Part shown: positions 7,925 to 15,991 of the stretch, piece after piece
Position numbering within the stretch: position 1 is the stretch's first letter
Layout: each line of letters starts with the position of its first letter
From: Teichococcus wenyumeiae
GTDB lineage: Bacteria; Pseudomonadota; Alphaproteobacteria; Acetobacterales; Acetobacteraceae
DNA length: 64,000 nt
Direction: 5' to 3'
Assembly (NCBI RefSeq): GCF_003696345.1
Contig: NZ_RFLX01000013.1
Span: 99,487 to 163,486, forward strand
Notes under the pieces: model-generated
The model's database searches: none
Told to the model about the DNA's origin: nothing
What the model saw: only the letters and a program-made list of their open reading frames with translations
Translations under genes and position numbers: made by a program

Positions 7925-8920
7925 ATGAATCGACGTCAGCTTGGCGGCGCTGCCCTGGCCGCCCTTGCCGCTTCTACTGGCCTGGTGCCGCGCGGCGCCG
8001 CGCGGGCGCAGGGCGCCGGCAGCTATCCCGAACGCCCGGTGACCATCGTGGTCTCCTGGGCCCCAGGCGGCTCCACCGATTTCGTCGGCCGCCTGCTGGC
8101 GCAGCAGATGTCCAAGGAACTCGGCCAGCAGGTGGTGGTGGAGAACCGCGCCGGCGCTTCCGGCACCATCGGTCATCTCTATGTCGCCCGCGCGCGGCCG
8201 GATGGCTACACGCTGCTGATGGGCGTCAACAGCACCTATGCCATGGCGACGCATCTCTTCCCGCAGAAGGGCTATGACGACGCCAAGAGCTTCACGCCGA
8301 TCGGCCGCATCGCCGAGACGCCGATCTTCCTCTGCGTCCGGCCGCAGCTGGGCATCAAGACGGTGCAGGAGCTGGTCGCCCGCGCCAAGGCGGAGCCGGG
8401 CAAGCTGAGCTACGCTTCCTCCGGCGCCGGTTCCTCCGCGCATCTGGCCACCGAGCTCTTCCTGAAGATGGCGGACATCAACGTGATGAACGTCACCTAT
8501 CGCGGCGGCGCGCCGGCGGTGCAGGCGCTGCTGGCCGGCGACGTGCAGATGGCCTTCGTGGATGCCGTGACGGCGCTGCCGCTGATCCAGTCCAAGGAGG
8601 CGCTGGCCATCGGCGTCAGCAGCCTGCAGCGCAACCCGCTGGTGCCGGAGATCCCCACCATCGCGGAATCCGGCCTGCCGGGCTTCGAGTGCTCCTCGCA
8701 ATTCGCGCTGCTGGCCCCGGCCGGCACGCCGGAGCCGATCGTGCGCAAGCTGCACGCGGCCCTGACCGCCGCGATGAAGGATGAAGGGGTGCTGGCCCGC
8801 CTGCGGCAGGCCTCCAACTTCCCGACCCCCAGCGCGCCCGAGGAATTCCCCGCCTATCTGGCGGCCGAGAGCGCCAAGTGGGGCGAGGTCATCCGCACCC
8901 GCGGCATCACCGCGGAGTAA
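7925..8920 (+). CDS. Bug/TctC-family periplasmic substrate-binding receptor
   Basis: A 331-aa tripartite tricarboxylate transporter receptor. It starts with a Tat-like signal peptide (NRRQLGGAALAAL, cleavage near ARAQ), followed by the family opening YPERPVTIVVSWAPGGSTDF and VVENRAGASGTIG, the ligand-binding P-loop. It should bind a small carboxylate in the periplasm. No tctA or tctB membrane subunits are nearby. It is divergent from the shikimate dehydrogenase and 125 bases ahead of a TetR gene. Shikimate, quinate or a related acid is a context-based guess only. Confidence 0.92.
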   Translation: MNRRQLGGAALAALAASTGLVPRGAARAQGAGSYPERPVTIVVSWAPGGSTDFVGRLLAQQMSKELGQQVVVENRAGASGTIGHLYVARARPDGYTLLMGVNSTYAMATHLFPQKGYDDAKSFTPIGRIAETPIFLCVRPQLGIKTVQELVARAKAEPGKLSYASSGAGSSAHLATELFLKMADINVMNVTYRGGAPAVQALLAGDVQMAFVDAVTALPLIQSKEALAIGVSSLQRNPLVPEIPTIAESGLPGFECSSQFALLAPAGTPEPIVRKLHAALTAAMKDEGVLARLRQASNFPTPSAPEEFPAYLAAESAKWGEVIRTRGITAE

Positions 8921-9045
8921 GCCGCGTGGCGCCGGCGCGACAGCCAGCGTCCCCGGTGGTATCCTGCGGCTTTGTGCCCGCCGCAGGATACCCCCCGTTG
9001 CCGCCAGAGCAGGACCCCCCGCCCCCTTCCCGCCGCTCCCGGAAA

Positions 9046-9663
9046 ATGGACGCGGAGCGGACGCGGCAGGAGATCCTGCGGGTGGCGCGGGAGGAATTCG
9101 CCGAGCACGGGCTCAGCGGCGCCCGCGTGGATGCCATCGCCGCGCGCACCCAGACCTCCAAGCGGATGATCTACTACTACTTCGGCAGCAAGGAGGGCCT
9201 GTACCTGGAGGTGCTGGGCCAGGCCTATGCCGGCATCCGCGCGCTGGAGCGGGAGCTGGACCTGCAATCCCTCTCCCCGCTGGATGCCATCCGGCGCATC
9301 GCCGAATTCACCCTCGACTACCATGACGAGCACCCGGATTTCGTGCGCCTCGTCAGCATCGAGAATATCCACCACGGCCGCTACATCGCGCAGTCCGAGA
9401 TCATCCGGAACCTCAACAGCACGGTGATCGAGGTGCTGGGCGCCATCCTGCGGCGCGGGGAGCGGGAGGGGCTGTTCAAGCCCGGCATTGACCCGGTGGA
9501 CGTGCACCTGATGATGAGCGCGGTGAGCTTCTACCGCGTCTCCAACCGCCACACCTTCGGCCGCCTCTTCGGGCGCGACCTGGAGGATGCCGGCCTCAAG
9601 CAGCGCCACAAGCAGATGCTGGGGGATGCGGTGCTGGGCTATGTGCTGCGCGGGGCGGGCTGA
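9046..9663 (+). CDS. TetR/AcrR-family transcriptional regulator
   Basis: A regulator of about 205 aa counted from the ATG at 9046. The HTH is at residues 20-50 (GARVDAIAARTQTSKRMIYY, YYFGSKEGLYLEVL), followed by an acyl-ligand-type helical domain. The frame stays open upstream with possible GTG (8974) and TTG (8998) starts that would add a proline-rich tail; no convincing ribosome-binding site decides between them. It follows the Bug receptor on the same strand and converges on the IclR gene with 9 bases between stops. It may regulate the receptor and/or the quiC operon. Confidence 0.85.
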   Translation: MDAERTRQEILRVAREEFAEHGLSGARVDAIAARTQTSKRMIYYYFGSKEGLYLEVLGQAYAGIRALERELDLQSLSPLDAIRRIAEFTLDYHDEHPDFVRLVSIENIHHGRYIAQSEIIRNLNSTVIEVLGAILRRGEREGLFKPGIDPVDVHLMMSAVSFYRVSNRHTFGRLFGRDLEDAGLKQRHKQMLGDAVLGYVLRGAG

Positions 9664-9672
9664 AGCGCGCCG

Positions 9673-10410
9673 TCAGACCATCCGGCTCAGCGCGCGCGCC
9701 GCTTCCAGCACCGGGCCGATGAAGGCCTCCTGGTAGCGGTTGCCCGGCATGGTCAGCGTCACGGCGGCGGCCAGGGTGCCATCGGCGTGGAAGACGGGGG
9801 CGGAGATGCCGGCCACTTCCGCGAGCCGGTCCCCCACCGCGGCGTGGTAGCCGCGCTGGCGGATCTGGGCGAGCAGCTCCCGCTCCTCCGGCTCCAGCGG
9901 CAGCAAGGGCGCGGAGAAGGCCAGCAGGACCCGCCCGCCGGTGCCGCTGCGCAGCGGCAGGATGTCGCCGGCCCGGATATGGTCGCGGATGGGATGCGGC
10001 GAATCCACCCGGTAGAGGCAGACCCGCACCGCCTCCGCCCCGCTGCCCTTCAGCACATGGTAGGCGGCGCTTTCCCCGGTGCGCCGCACCAGTTCCTCCA
10101 GCACCGGCAGCACCGCGCGGTCCAGCCGGAAGGAGGCAGCATAGGCGGCATGGAGCCGGCCGCAGGCGGCCCCCAGGCAATAGGTGCCATCCGGCAGGCG
10201 CTGCACGAATTGCGCATGTTCCAGCGAGGCCAGGAGCCGCAGCGTGGTGCTCTTGTAGAGGCCGGTGCGCGCGGCCAGCTCGGCCAGGCCCTGCTGCGGC
10301 CTCTCCGGGGTAAAGGCGTTCAGGATGCTGAGCGCGCGGTCCACCGCCGCCGTGCCGCCGGGGGCGGCATTCGCCTCGGCACTGGATTGGCGCTGGGATT
10401 TCTTCGGCAT
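9673..10410 (-). CDS. IclR-family transcriptional regulator
   Basis: A 245-aa regulator: N-terminal winged HTH (ALSILNAFTPERPQQGLAEL, LYKSTTLRLLASLEHAQFVQ) and C-terminal GAF-like effector domain (SGTGGRVLLAF, PVFHADGTLAAAVTLTMP). The ATG at 10410 lies 16 bases after the stop of the CoA-transferase gene on the same strand, so the two form an operon. IclR proteins commonly autoregulate with the enzymes they accompany. A 17-bp inverted repeat at 11701-11717, upstream of the operon, is a possible binding site. Confidence 0.92.
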   Translation of the reverse strand: MPKKSQRQSSAEANAAPGGTAAVDRALSILNAFTPERPQQGLAELAARTGLYKSTTLRLLASLEHAQFVQRLPDGTYCLGAACGRLHAAYAASFRLDRAVLPVLEELVRRTGESAAYHVLKGSGAEAVRVCLYRVDSPHPIRDHIRAGDILPLRSGTGGRVLLAFSAPLLPLEPEERELLAQIRQRGYHAAVGDRLAEVAGISAPVFHADGTLAAAVTLTMPGNRYQEAFIGPVLEAARALSRMV

Positions 10411-10426
10411 GGCGAAGGGGCGGTGC

Positions 10427-11641
10427 CTAGACCACGCCGTCCTGGCGCAGCCGCGCGATCTCGGCCGCGTCATAGCCAAGCTGCGCGAGCCAGCGGTCCG
10501 TATCGGCCGAGAGCTGCGGCGCCGGCGCCTGCGGGGCCGGATTGGCATCGCCGAAGCGGAAGCCGGCGCGAGTGACGCGCTGCACCCCATCCGGGGCCTG
10601 GAATTCCGTCACGAAGCCCCGCTCCCGCAGCTGCGGCTGTTGCATCACCTCCGGCACGCTCAGCACACGCCCGGCAGGCACGCCGGCGGCGACCAGCAGC
10701 GCCTCCCATTCCGCGGCGCCGCGGGCGGCCAGGGCCGCCTCCACCGCCTCGGTCAGCGCGGCGCGGTTGACCTTGCGCGCCTGCCGCGCCGCGAAGCGCG
10801 GATCGGTGACCAGATCTTCCCGCCCGATCAGGCCGCACAGGGCGGCGTATTGCCGGTCCTCGTTGGCGGCGATGTTCAGCAGCCCGTCGCCGGTGCGGAA
10901 GGTGCCGGAAGGGGCGGCGGTGAAATTGTCGTTGCCCATGGGCACCGGGTCGACGCCGGCATTCAGATGGTTCGAGACCACCCAGCCCATGCTGGCCAGG
11001 GTCGCCTCCAGCATCGAGACATCCAGATACCGCCCCTGCCCCGTGGCGCGCGCGCCGAACAACGCCGAGACGACCGCGAAGGCGGCGGTCAGGCCCCCGG
11101 TGGTGTCGCTGACGGGGTAGCCCACGCGCAGCGGAGCGGATTGCGCGTCGCCGGTGACGCTCATCACCCCCGAGATGCCCTGGACGATCTGGTCATAGGC
11201 CGGGCGCCCCGCCATCGGCCCATCGGCGCCGAAGCCGGAGATGGCGCAATAGACCAGGGAAGGCCGCCATTCCGACAGCACGCCCCAGCCGAGGCCCAGG
11301 CGGTCCATGACGCCGGGGCGGAAATTCTCCACCACCGCATCGGCGGTGCCGACGAAGCGGCGGAAGGCTTCCTTGCCCTGCGGATGCTTCAGGTCGAGCG
11401 TCACCGACTGCTTGCCCGCATTCACCGCCACGAAGGAGGCGCCCATGCCGCGCGCCGCGGACTCGGGGTCGGCGCCCAGGCGGCGCGCCAGGTCGCCACG
11501 GCCGGGCTGCTCGATCTTCACCACCTCTGCGCCCGTCAGGGAGAGCAGGTAGGTGCAGAAGGGACCGGCCAGCACATTGGTCAGGTCCAGCACGCGCAGG
11601 CCGGAAAGCGGCAGGGCGGCGGGTTCGGAGCGTTCGTTCAT
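10427..11641 (-). CDS. CaiB/BaiF family (class III) CoA-transferase
   Basis: A 404-aa class III CoA-transferase that moves CoA between an acyl-CoA donor and a carboxylic acid. The N-terminal signature is LSGLRVLDLTNVLAGPFCTY with VVKIEQPGRGD. The catalytic aspartate should be the one in GRPAYDQIVQG at about residue 151, equivalent to Asp169 of formyl-CoA transferase. The substrate cannot be predicted. Co-transcribed with the IclR gene that follows. The ATG at 11641 fits the family start; a longer version from 11692 would add an unrelated proline-rich leader. Confidence 0.9.
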   Translation of the reverse strand: MNERSEPAALPLSGLRVLDLTNVLAGPFCTYLLSLTGAEVVKIEQPGRGDLARRLGADPESAARGMGASFVAVNAGKQSVTLDLKHPQGKEAFRRFVGTADAVVENFRPGVMDRLGLGWGVLSEWRPSLVYCAISGFGADGPMAGRPAYDQIVQGISGVMSVTGDAQSAPLRVGYPVSDTTGGLTAAFAVVSALFGARATGQGRYLDVSMLEATLASMGWVVSNHLNAGVDPVPMGNDNFTAAPSGTFRTGDGLLNIAANEDRQYAALCGLIGREDLVTDPRFAARQARKVNRAALTEAVEAALAARGAAEWEALLVAAGVPAGRVLSVPEVMQQPQLRERGFVTEFQAPDGVQRVTRAGFRFGDANPAPQAPAPQLSADTDRWLAQLGYDAAEIARLRQDGVV

Positions 11642-11700
11642 AGCCTTGGTCCCTGCACCGGGAGGCGGCGCCACAGGCCTATCCGCTCCCATCCATCGCT

Positions 11701-11717
11701 GTTCTGTTGTTCAGAAC
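11701..11717. promoter_or_regulatory. Inverted repeat upstream of CoA-transferase/iclR operon
   Basis: GTTCTG-TTGTT-CAGAAC, perfect 6-bp arms with a 5-bp spacer, about 60 bases upstream of the CoA-transferase start. Position and symmetry fit an IclR-type operator; binding by the 9673-10410 product is inferred. Confidence 0.4.
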
Positions 11718-11808
11718 GGCGTTGCATGCATGAGAACCGAAAGGCCTGTGAGGGTCAAGGCGGGCAGAGCAACGGCGGAGAGGCCATCTCCCGGGACCGC
11801 CGTGCCCG

Positions 11809-13539
11809 CTATCCCTGTGCGGGGCGGCTCGTGTGGCAGATCAGCACCCCGCAAGGCCCAAGCCTTATCTGGCCGCGGCCACCATCATCCCGCAGTTGCG
11901 CCGCATGGCTCCAGGCCGGTTCCAGCCTTTCCTCGAAGGACAGTTCCAGTTCCTGCGGCTCCATGCTCAGGTTGAAGATGCAGAGCAGGGCCTCGTCGCC
12001 CAGCAGGCGCCGGAAACACACCAGCGGCGCCGGCGTCTCGACATGCTCCACCGTGCCCTGGACCATCGCGGGGTGGTTCTGCCGGAACTGCAGGAAAGCC
12101 CGCCAGGCATTCAGTGTCGAGCCGGCCTCCCCTGCCTGGGCATCGACGGCGAGGGTCCGGTGCGCTTCCGGCAGGGGCAGCCAGGGCCGTGTTTCGGAGA
12201 AGCCGAGATGCGCGCCATGCCGCCGCCAGGGCATGGGGGTGCGGCTGCCGTCGCGCCCCTTATAATCCGGCCAGAAGGCGATGCCGAAGGGGTCCCGCAG
12301 GTCCTCCTGGCGGAGTTCCGCTTCCGGCAGGCCGAGTTCCTCGCCCTGATAGATGCAGATGCTGCCGCGCAGGCTCAGCAGCAGGGCCATCAGCAGGCGC
12401 AGGAATTCCGGCCGGGGCTGGCCCGGCGGCTCCCCGGCAGGGCCCCAGCGGGAGGCCACCCGCTCCACGTCATGATTGCTGAAGGACCAGCAGGGCCAGC
12501 TATCCTGATGCTCCGTCATCCAGCGCAGCGTGGAGATGACGGTCTCATGGCTCAGGTTGCCCTTCATGAAGCGAAGGGTATAGGCCATGTCGAACATGCC
12601 CTCGCCGGTGTAGCGCCGCAGCCGGTCGAAGGCGCCATCCTGGCTTGAGACCTCGGCCAGCGTCGTCGTGCCCGGATATTCGTCCTGCAGGCCGCGGATG
12701 CTGCGGATGACCTCCAGCGTGTGCGGATGCAGCAGGTCGTGCTGGTGTAACTGCATGCCGAAGGGCTTGGCGGGGATGGGCTGGCCCGGCTGATGGGCGC
12801 TGGGATTGTTCCGCAGCTCCGGGTCGTGGCACATCCAGTCCACGGCATCGAGGCGGAAGCCATCCACGCCCCGGTCCAGCCAGAAGCGGCCGGCCTCCAG
12901 CAGCGCCTCCACGACCACCGGGTTGTGCAGGTTGAAGGCGGGCTGGCTGCTGAGGAAATGGTGCAGGTAATACTGGCGGCGGCGGGGCTCCCAGCTCCAG
13001 GCCGGGCCGCCGAAGACCGATAGCCAGTTGGTCGGCGCCGTGCCGTCCGGCGCGGGGTCGGCCCAGACATACCAGTCGGCCCTGGAATTGTGGCGGGAGG
13101 CGCGGCTTTCCAGGAACCACGGGTGCTGGTTGCTGGAATGCGACCAGACCTGGTCCATCAGCACCTTCAGCCCAAGCTGGTGCGCCCGGGCCAGGACGCG
13201 GTCGAAATCCTCCAGCGTGCCGAAGAGCGGATCGACGTCGCAGTAATCGGAGACATCGTAGCCATAGTCTTCCTGCGGCGAGCGCTGGAAGGGCGAGATC
13301 CAGATGGCATCGACACCCAGATCGGCGATGTAATCCAGCTTTCCGAGCAGGCCGGGCAGGTCGCCGATGCCGTCGCCATTCCCGTCGGCGAAGCTGCGGG
13401 GATAGACCTGATAGATCACCGCCCCGCGCCACCAATCCGCCGAAAGTCCGGGCCGGGAGAGAAGCTGGTCAGCCTGCAGCAAGCGGAATTCAGGCGTATC
13501 GAAGCCAACGGTGGCGTGGTTCAAAAGACGGTTCCTCAC
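11809..13539 (-). CDS. GH13 alpha-glucosidase (oligo-1,6-glucosidase-like)
   Basis: A 576-aa alpha-amylase-family hydrolase. The (beta/alpha)8 barrel begins WWRGAVIYQVYPRSFAD and carries DGFRLDAVDW (nucleophile Asp), TTLAEVSSQD (acid/base Glu) and SFSNHDVER (transition-state Asp), followed by a C-terminal beta domain. No signal peptide, so it should act in the cytoplasm on imported alpha-glucosides. The open frame begins at GTG 13539, but a TTG at 13524 has a TGAGGA motif 8 bases upstream and may be the true start, shortening the protein by 5 residues. No sugar transporter or regulator adjoins it. Confidence 0.92.
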   Translation of the reverse strand: MRNRLLNHATVGFDTPEFRLLQADQLLSRPGLSADWWRGAVIYQVYPRSFADGNGDGIGDLPGLLGKLDYIADLGVDAIWISPFQRSPQEDYGYDVSDYCDVDPLFGTLEDFDRVLARAHQLGLKVLMDQVWSHSSNQHPWFLESRASRHNSRADWYVWADPAPDGTAPTNWLSVFGGPAWSWEPRRRQYYLHHFLSSQPAFNLHNPVVVEALLEAGRFWLDRGVDGFRLDAVDWMCHDPELRNNPSAHQPGQPIPAKPFGMQLHQHDLLHPHTLEVIRSIRGLQDEYPGTTTLAEVSSQDGAFDRLRRYTGEGMFDMAYTLRFMKGNLSHETVISTLRWMTEHQDSWPCWSFSNHDVERVASRWGPAGEPPGQPRPEFLRLLMALLLSLRGSICIYQGEELGLPEAELRQEDLRDPFGIAFWPDYKGRDGSRTPMPWRRHGAHLGFSETRPWLPLPEAHRTLAVDAQAGEAGSTLNAWRAFLQFRQNHPAMVQGTVEHVETPAPLVCFRRLLGDEALLCIFNLSMEPQELELSFEERLEPAWSHAAQLRDDGGRGQIRLGPCGVLICHTSRPAQG

Positions 13540-13714
13540 CCCTGCCCAAGAATCACTGGCGACTTGGCCGAGGGGCAGCCTTGTCGGTTTAGGGAAACGG
13601 ACGCGTCAGGGTCAATCACATTCTCACGGTTTCGTGAGCGTTAGGAAATCAGCCACTGCGGGATAAAGGAGGCCCTTTGGCGGCAACGCGTTAGCATCTG
13701 CCGGGCGGCACCGC

Positions 13715-13732
13715 GATCTGCTATGGCAGATC
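13715..13732. promoter_or_regulatory. Inverted repeat upstream of Bug receptor/enolase operon
   Basis: GATCTGC-TATG-GCAGATC, perfect 7-bp arms with a 4-bp spacer, 58 bases before the receptor start at 13791. No regulator gene lies beside it. It could be an operator for a distant regulator or a stem-loop in the leader. The rest of the gap 13540-13790 shows nothing else that can be supported. Confidence 0.35.
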
Positions 13733-13790
13733 TTCTCAGGACGGCGCAGCTCGCCTAGCCTGCAAGGCATAATCACGGGAGAAACGCGCC

Positions 13791-14744
13791 ATGCTGCGCC
13801 TCGCGGCCTTGCTCTTCTGCGGGCTGATCAGCGTCGCCCAGGCCCAATTGCCGGACCGACCCGTCCGCATCGTCCTGCCCTCGCCGCCCGGCGGTACGGC
13901 GGATATCGTCGCCCGCCTGCTCGCCGAGACCGCCGCGCCGCATCTCGCCAAAGGCGTGGTGGTGGACAACAAGCCCGGCGCCAATGGCAATATCGCCCTG
14001 GCCGAGGCCGCGCGCGCGGCACCGGACGGCAGCACCCTCTTCCTGTGCGCCTTCGGCCCCTGCGGCGCCAATCCCTCGTTGTATCCGCAGCAAGGCTTCG
14101 ACCTGCGGAAGGATTTCGCCGGGCTCATCCTGGTCGGCACCGTGCAGAATGTCATGACCGTGCGGCCCGGCCTGCCGGCGGCGACGCTGCAGGAGGTGCT
14201 GGCGCTGGTGAAGGCGCGGCCAGGGGCGGTCAGCTTCGCTTCCTCCGGCGTCGGGGCCTCGAACCACCTGGGGCCCGAGATGCTGCGCGGCCGCTTCGGG
14301 CTGGACTGGGTGCATGTGCCCTATCGCGGCTCCGGCCCCGCGACCACCGACCTGATCGCGGGCAATGTCGATGTCTTCTTCGACAATGTCCCCTCCATCC
14401 TGCCGCATCTGCGCAGCGGCGCGGTGCGGCCCATCGCCGTGCTGTCGGCGCAGCGCGCGCCGGAACTGCCGGAGGTCCCGACCTTCGCCGAAGCCGGCGT
14501 GCCGGGCGTGGTGATCGAAAGCTGGTTCGGCCTGATCGCGCCGGCGCAGGTGCCCGCCGGCACCCTGGCCAGCCTCAACGCCGCCTTCGGCAAGGCGCTG
14601 GCCAACCCGGCGCTCCGCCGCCGCTTCACCGAGCTGGGCGTGGCGCCGCTGGGCGGCAGCACGCAACAGGCCACCGACCACATGCATGCGGAGATCGCCC
14701 GCTGGGCCGAGGTGATCCGCCAGAACGGCATCCGCGCGGAGTGA
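13791..14744 (+). CDS. Bug/TctC-family periplasmic substrate-binding receptor
   Basis: A 317-aa receptor with a Sec signal peptide (MLRLAALLFCGLISVAQAQ, cleavage after AQA), unlike the Tat-like signals of other copies in the window. The mature protein begins LPDRPVRIVLPSPPGGTADI and has VVDNKPGANGNI for ligand contact. Six bases separate its stop from the following enolase-superfamily gene, so receptor and enzyme probably serve the same sugar acid or hydroxy acid. No tctA/tctB nearby. Confidence 0.92.
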   Translation: MLRLAALLFCGLISVAQAQLPDRPVRIVLPSPPGGTADIVARLLAETAAPHLAKGVVVDNKPGANGNIALAEAARAAPDGSTLFLCAFGPCGANPSLYPQQGFDLRKDFAGLILVGTVQNVMTVRPGLPAATLQEVLALVKARPGAVSFASSGVGASNHLGPEMLRGRFGLDWVHVPYRGSGPATTDLIAGNVDVFFDNVPSILPHLRSGAVRPIAVLSAQRAPELPEVPTFAEAGVPGVVIESWFGLIAPAQVPAGTLASLNAAFGKALANPALRRRFTELGVAPLGGSTQQATDHMHAEIARWAEVIRQNGIRAE

Positions 14745-14749
14745 CGAAG

Positions 14750-15952
14750 ATGAGCCGCATCACCAAACTCCGCACCATCCGGCTGCCGGAGCGGCCCAAC
14801 CTGATCTGGGTGGAGATCGAGACCGAGGACGGGCTGACCGGCCTGGGCGAGGCCTTCCGCGGCGCCCAGGCGGTCGAGGCCGTGCTGCATGAGCAGGTGG
14901 CCCCCTGGCTGCTGGGCCGCGACGCGCGGCGCATCGAGCAGGTCTCGCGCCACCTGCTGACGCCCTATGTCGGCTTCGGCGCCTCGGGCGCCGAGACGCG
15001 GGCGGCGGCGGCGGTGGATATCGCGCTCTGGGACCTCGCCGGGCAGCGCCACGGCATTCCGCTGCACGAGGCACTGGGCGGCGCCAGCCGCGATGCCATC
15101 CGCGCCTACAACACCTGCGCCGGCTACGACTACAACAGCCGCGGCGCCCAGCGCGTCATCGGCGCCGGGGACGCCCTGGCCGGCCCCTATGACGACCAGG
15201 TGGCTTTCAACCGCGATGCCGGCGTGCTGGCCGAATCCCTCCTCTCGGAGGGCTATTGCGCCATGAAGATCTGGCCCTTCGACCCTTTCGCCGCCGCGAC
15301 GCAGGGCCAGTCCATCGGGCTGGAGGAATTGAAGAAAGGCCTTGAGCCCTTCGAGAAGGTTCGCAAGGCGGTGGGCGGCCGCATCGAGATCATGTGCGAG
15401 ATGCACTCGATGTGGTCCGCCCCCGCCGCCGAGCGCATCTGCCAGGCGCTGGAACCCTTCGGCATCTACTGGGCCGAGGACCCCATCGGGAAGATGGACG
15501 ACATCAAGGCCCTGGCCGAGCTGCGCCGCCGCACCCGCGTGCCGATCTGCGCCAGCGAGACGCTGGGCGGCAAGCGCGCCTTCCGCGACCTGCTGGCGGC
15601 GGAGGCGACGGATATTGTGATGCTCGACCTGTCCTGGTGCGGCGGGCTGACCGAGGCGCGCAAGATCGCCGCCCTGGCCGAGGCCCATGCCAAGCCGCTG
15701 GCGCCGCATGACTGCACCGGGCCCGTGGCGCTCTGGGCCGGGCTGCATTTGGCGCTGCATGCGCCCACGGCGATCTTCCAGGAAGTGGTGCGGGCGGCGA
15801 TCAGCACCTGGTACCGCGACCTCGTCACCGACCTGCCGACGCTGCACCAGGGCATGATCGCGGCGCCCGATGCCCCTGGCCTGGGCACGAGGCTGGCGCC
15901 GGGGCTGAAGGAGCGCCCCGGCACCATCACGCGGGAAGCCGCCGCGAGCTAG
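14750..15952 (+). CDS. Mandelate racemase/muconate lactonizing enzyme (enolase superfamily) protein
   Basis: A 400-aa enolase-superfamily enzyme. N-terminal capping domain, then a barrel with the AMKIWPFDPF strand (catalytic lysine), metal ligands in MCEMHSMW, YWAEDP and CASETLGG, and a catalytic histidine in LAPHDCTGP. This pattern is typical of sugar-acid dehydratases of the mandelate racemase subgroup, which dehydrate aldonic or hydroxy acids to 2-keto-3-deoxy acids. The precise substrate is not deducible. The ATG at 14750 directly follows the Bug receptor, its probable transport partner. Confidence 0.88.
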   Translation: MSRITKLRTIRLPERPNLIWVEIETEDGLTGLGEAFRGAQAVEAVLHEQVAPWLLGRDARRIEQVSRHLLTPYVGFGASGAETRAAAAVDIALWDLAGQRHGIPLHEALGGASRDAIRAYNTCAGYDYNSRGAQRVIGAGDALAGPYDDQVAFNRDAGVLAESLLSEGYCAMKIWPFDPFAAATQGQSIGLEELKKGLEPFEKVRKAVGGRIEIMCEMHSMWSAPAAERICQALEPFGIYWAEDPIGKMDDIKALAELRRRTRVPICASETLGGKRAFRDLLAAEATDIVMLDLSWCGGLTEARKIAALAEAHAKPLAPHDCTGPVALWAGLHLALHAPTAIFQEVVRAAISTWYRDLVTDLPTLHQGMIAAPDAPGLGTRLAPGLKERPGTITREAAAS

Positions 15953-15962
15953 CCGGCCGGAT

Positions 15963-15990
15963 GCGCCGTGGCCCACTGGCGCCACGGCGC
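15963..15990. terminator. Stem-loop between convergent genes
   Basis: Arms GCGCCGTGGC and GCCACGGCGC (perfect 10 bp) around an 8-base loop, lying between the stop codons of the enolase-superfamily gene and the ScfR-type regulator. Position suggests a bidirectional terminator, although no T-run follows on either strand. Confidence 0.45.
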
Positions 15991-15991
15991 C

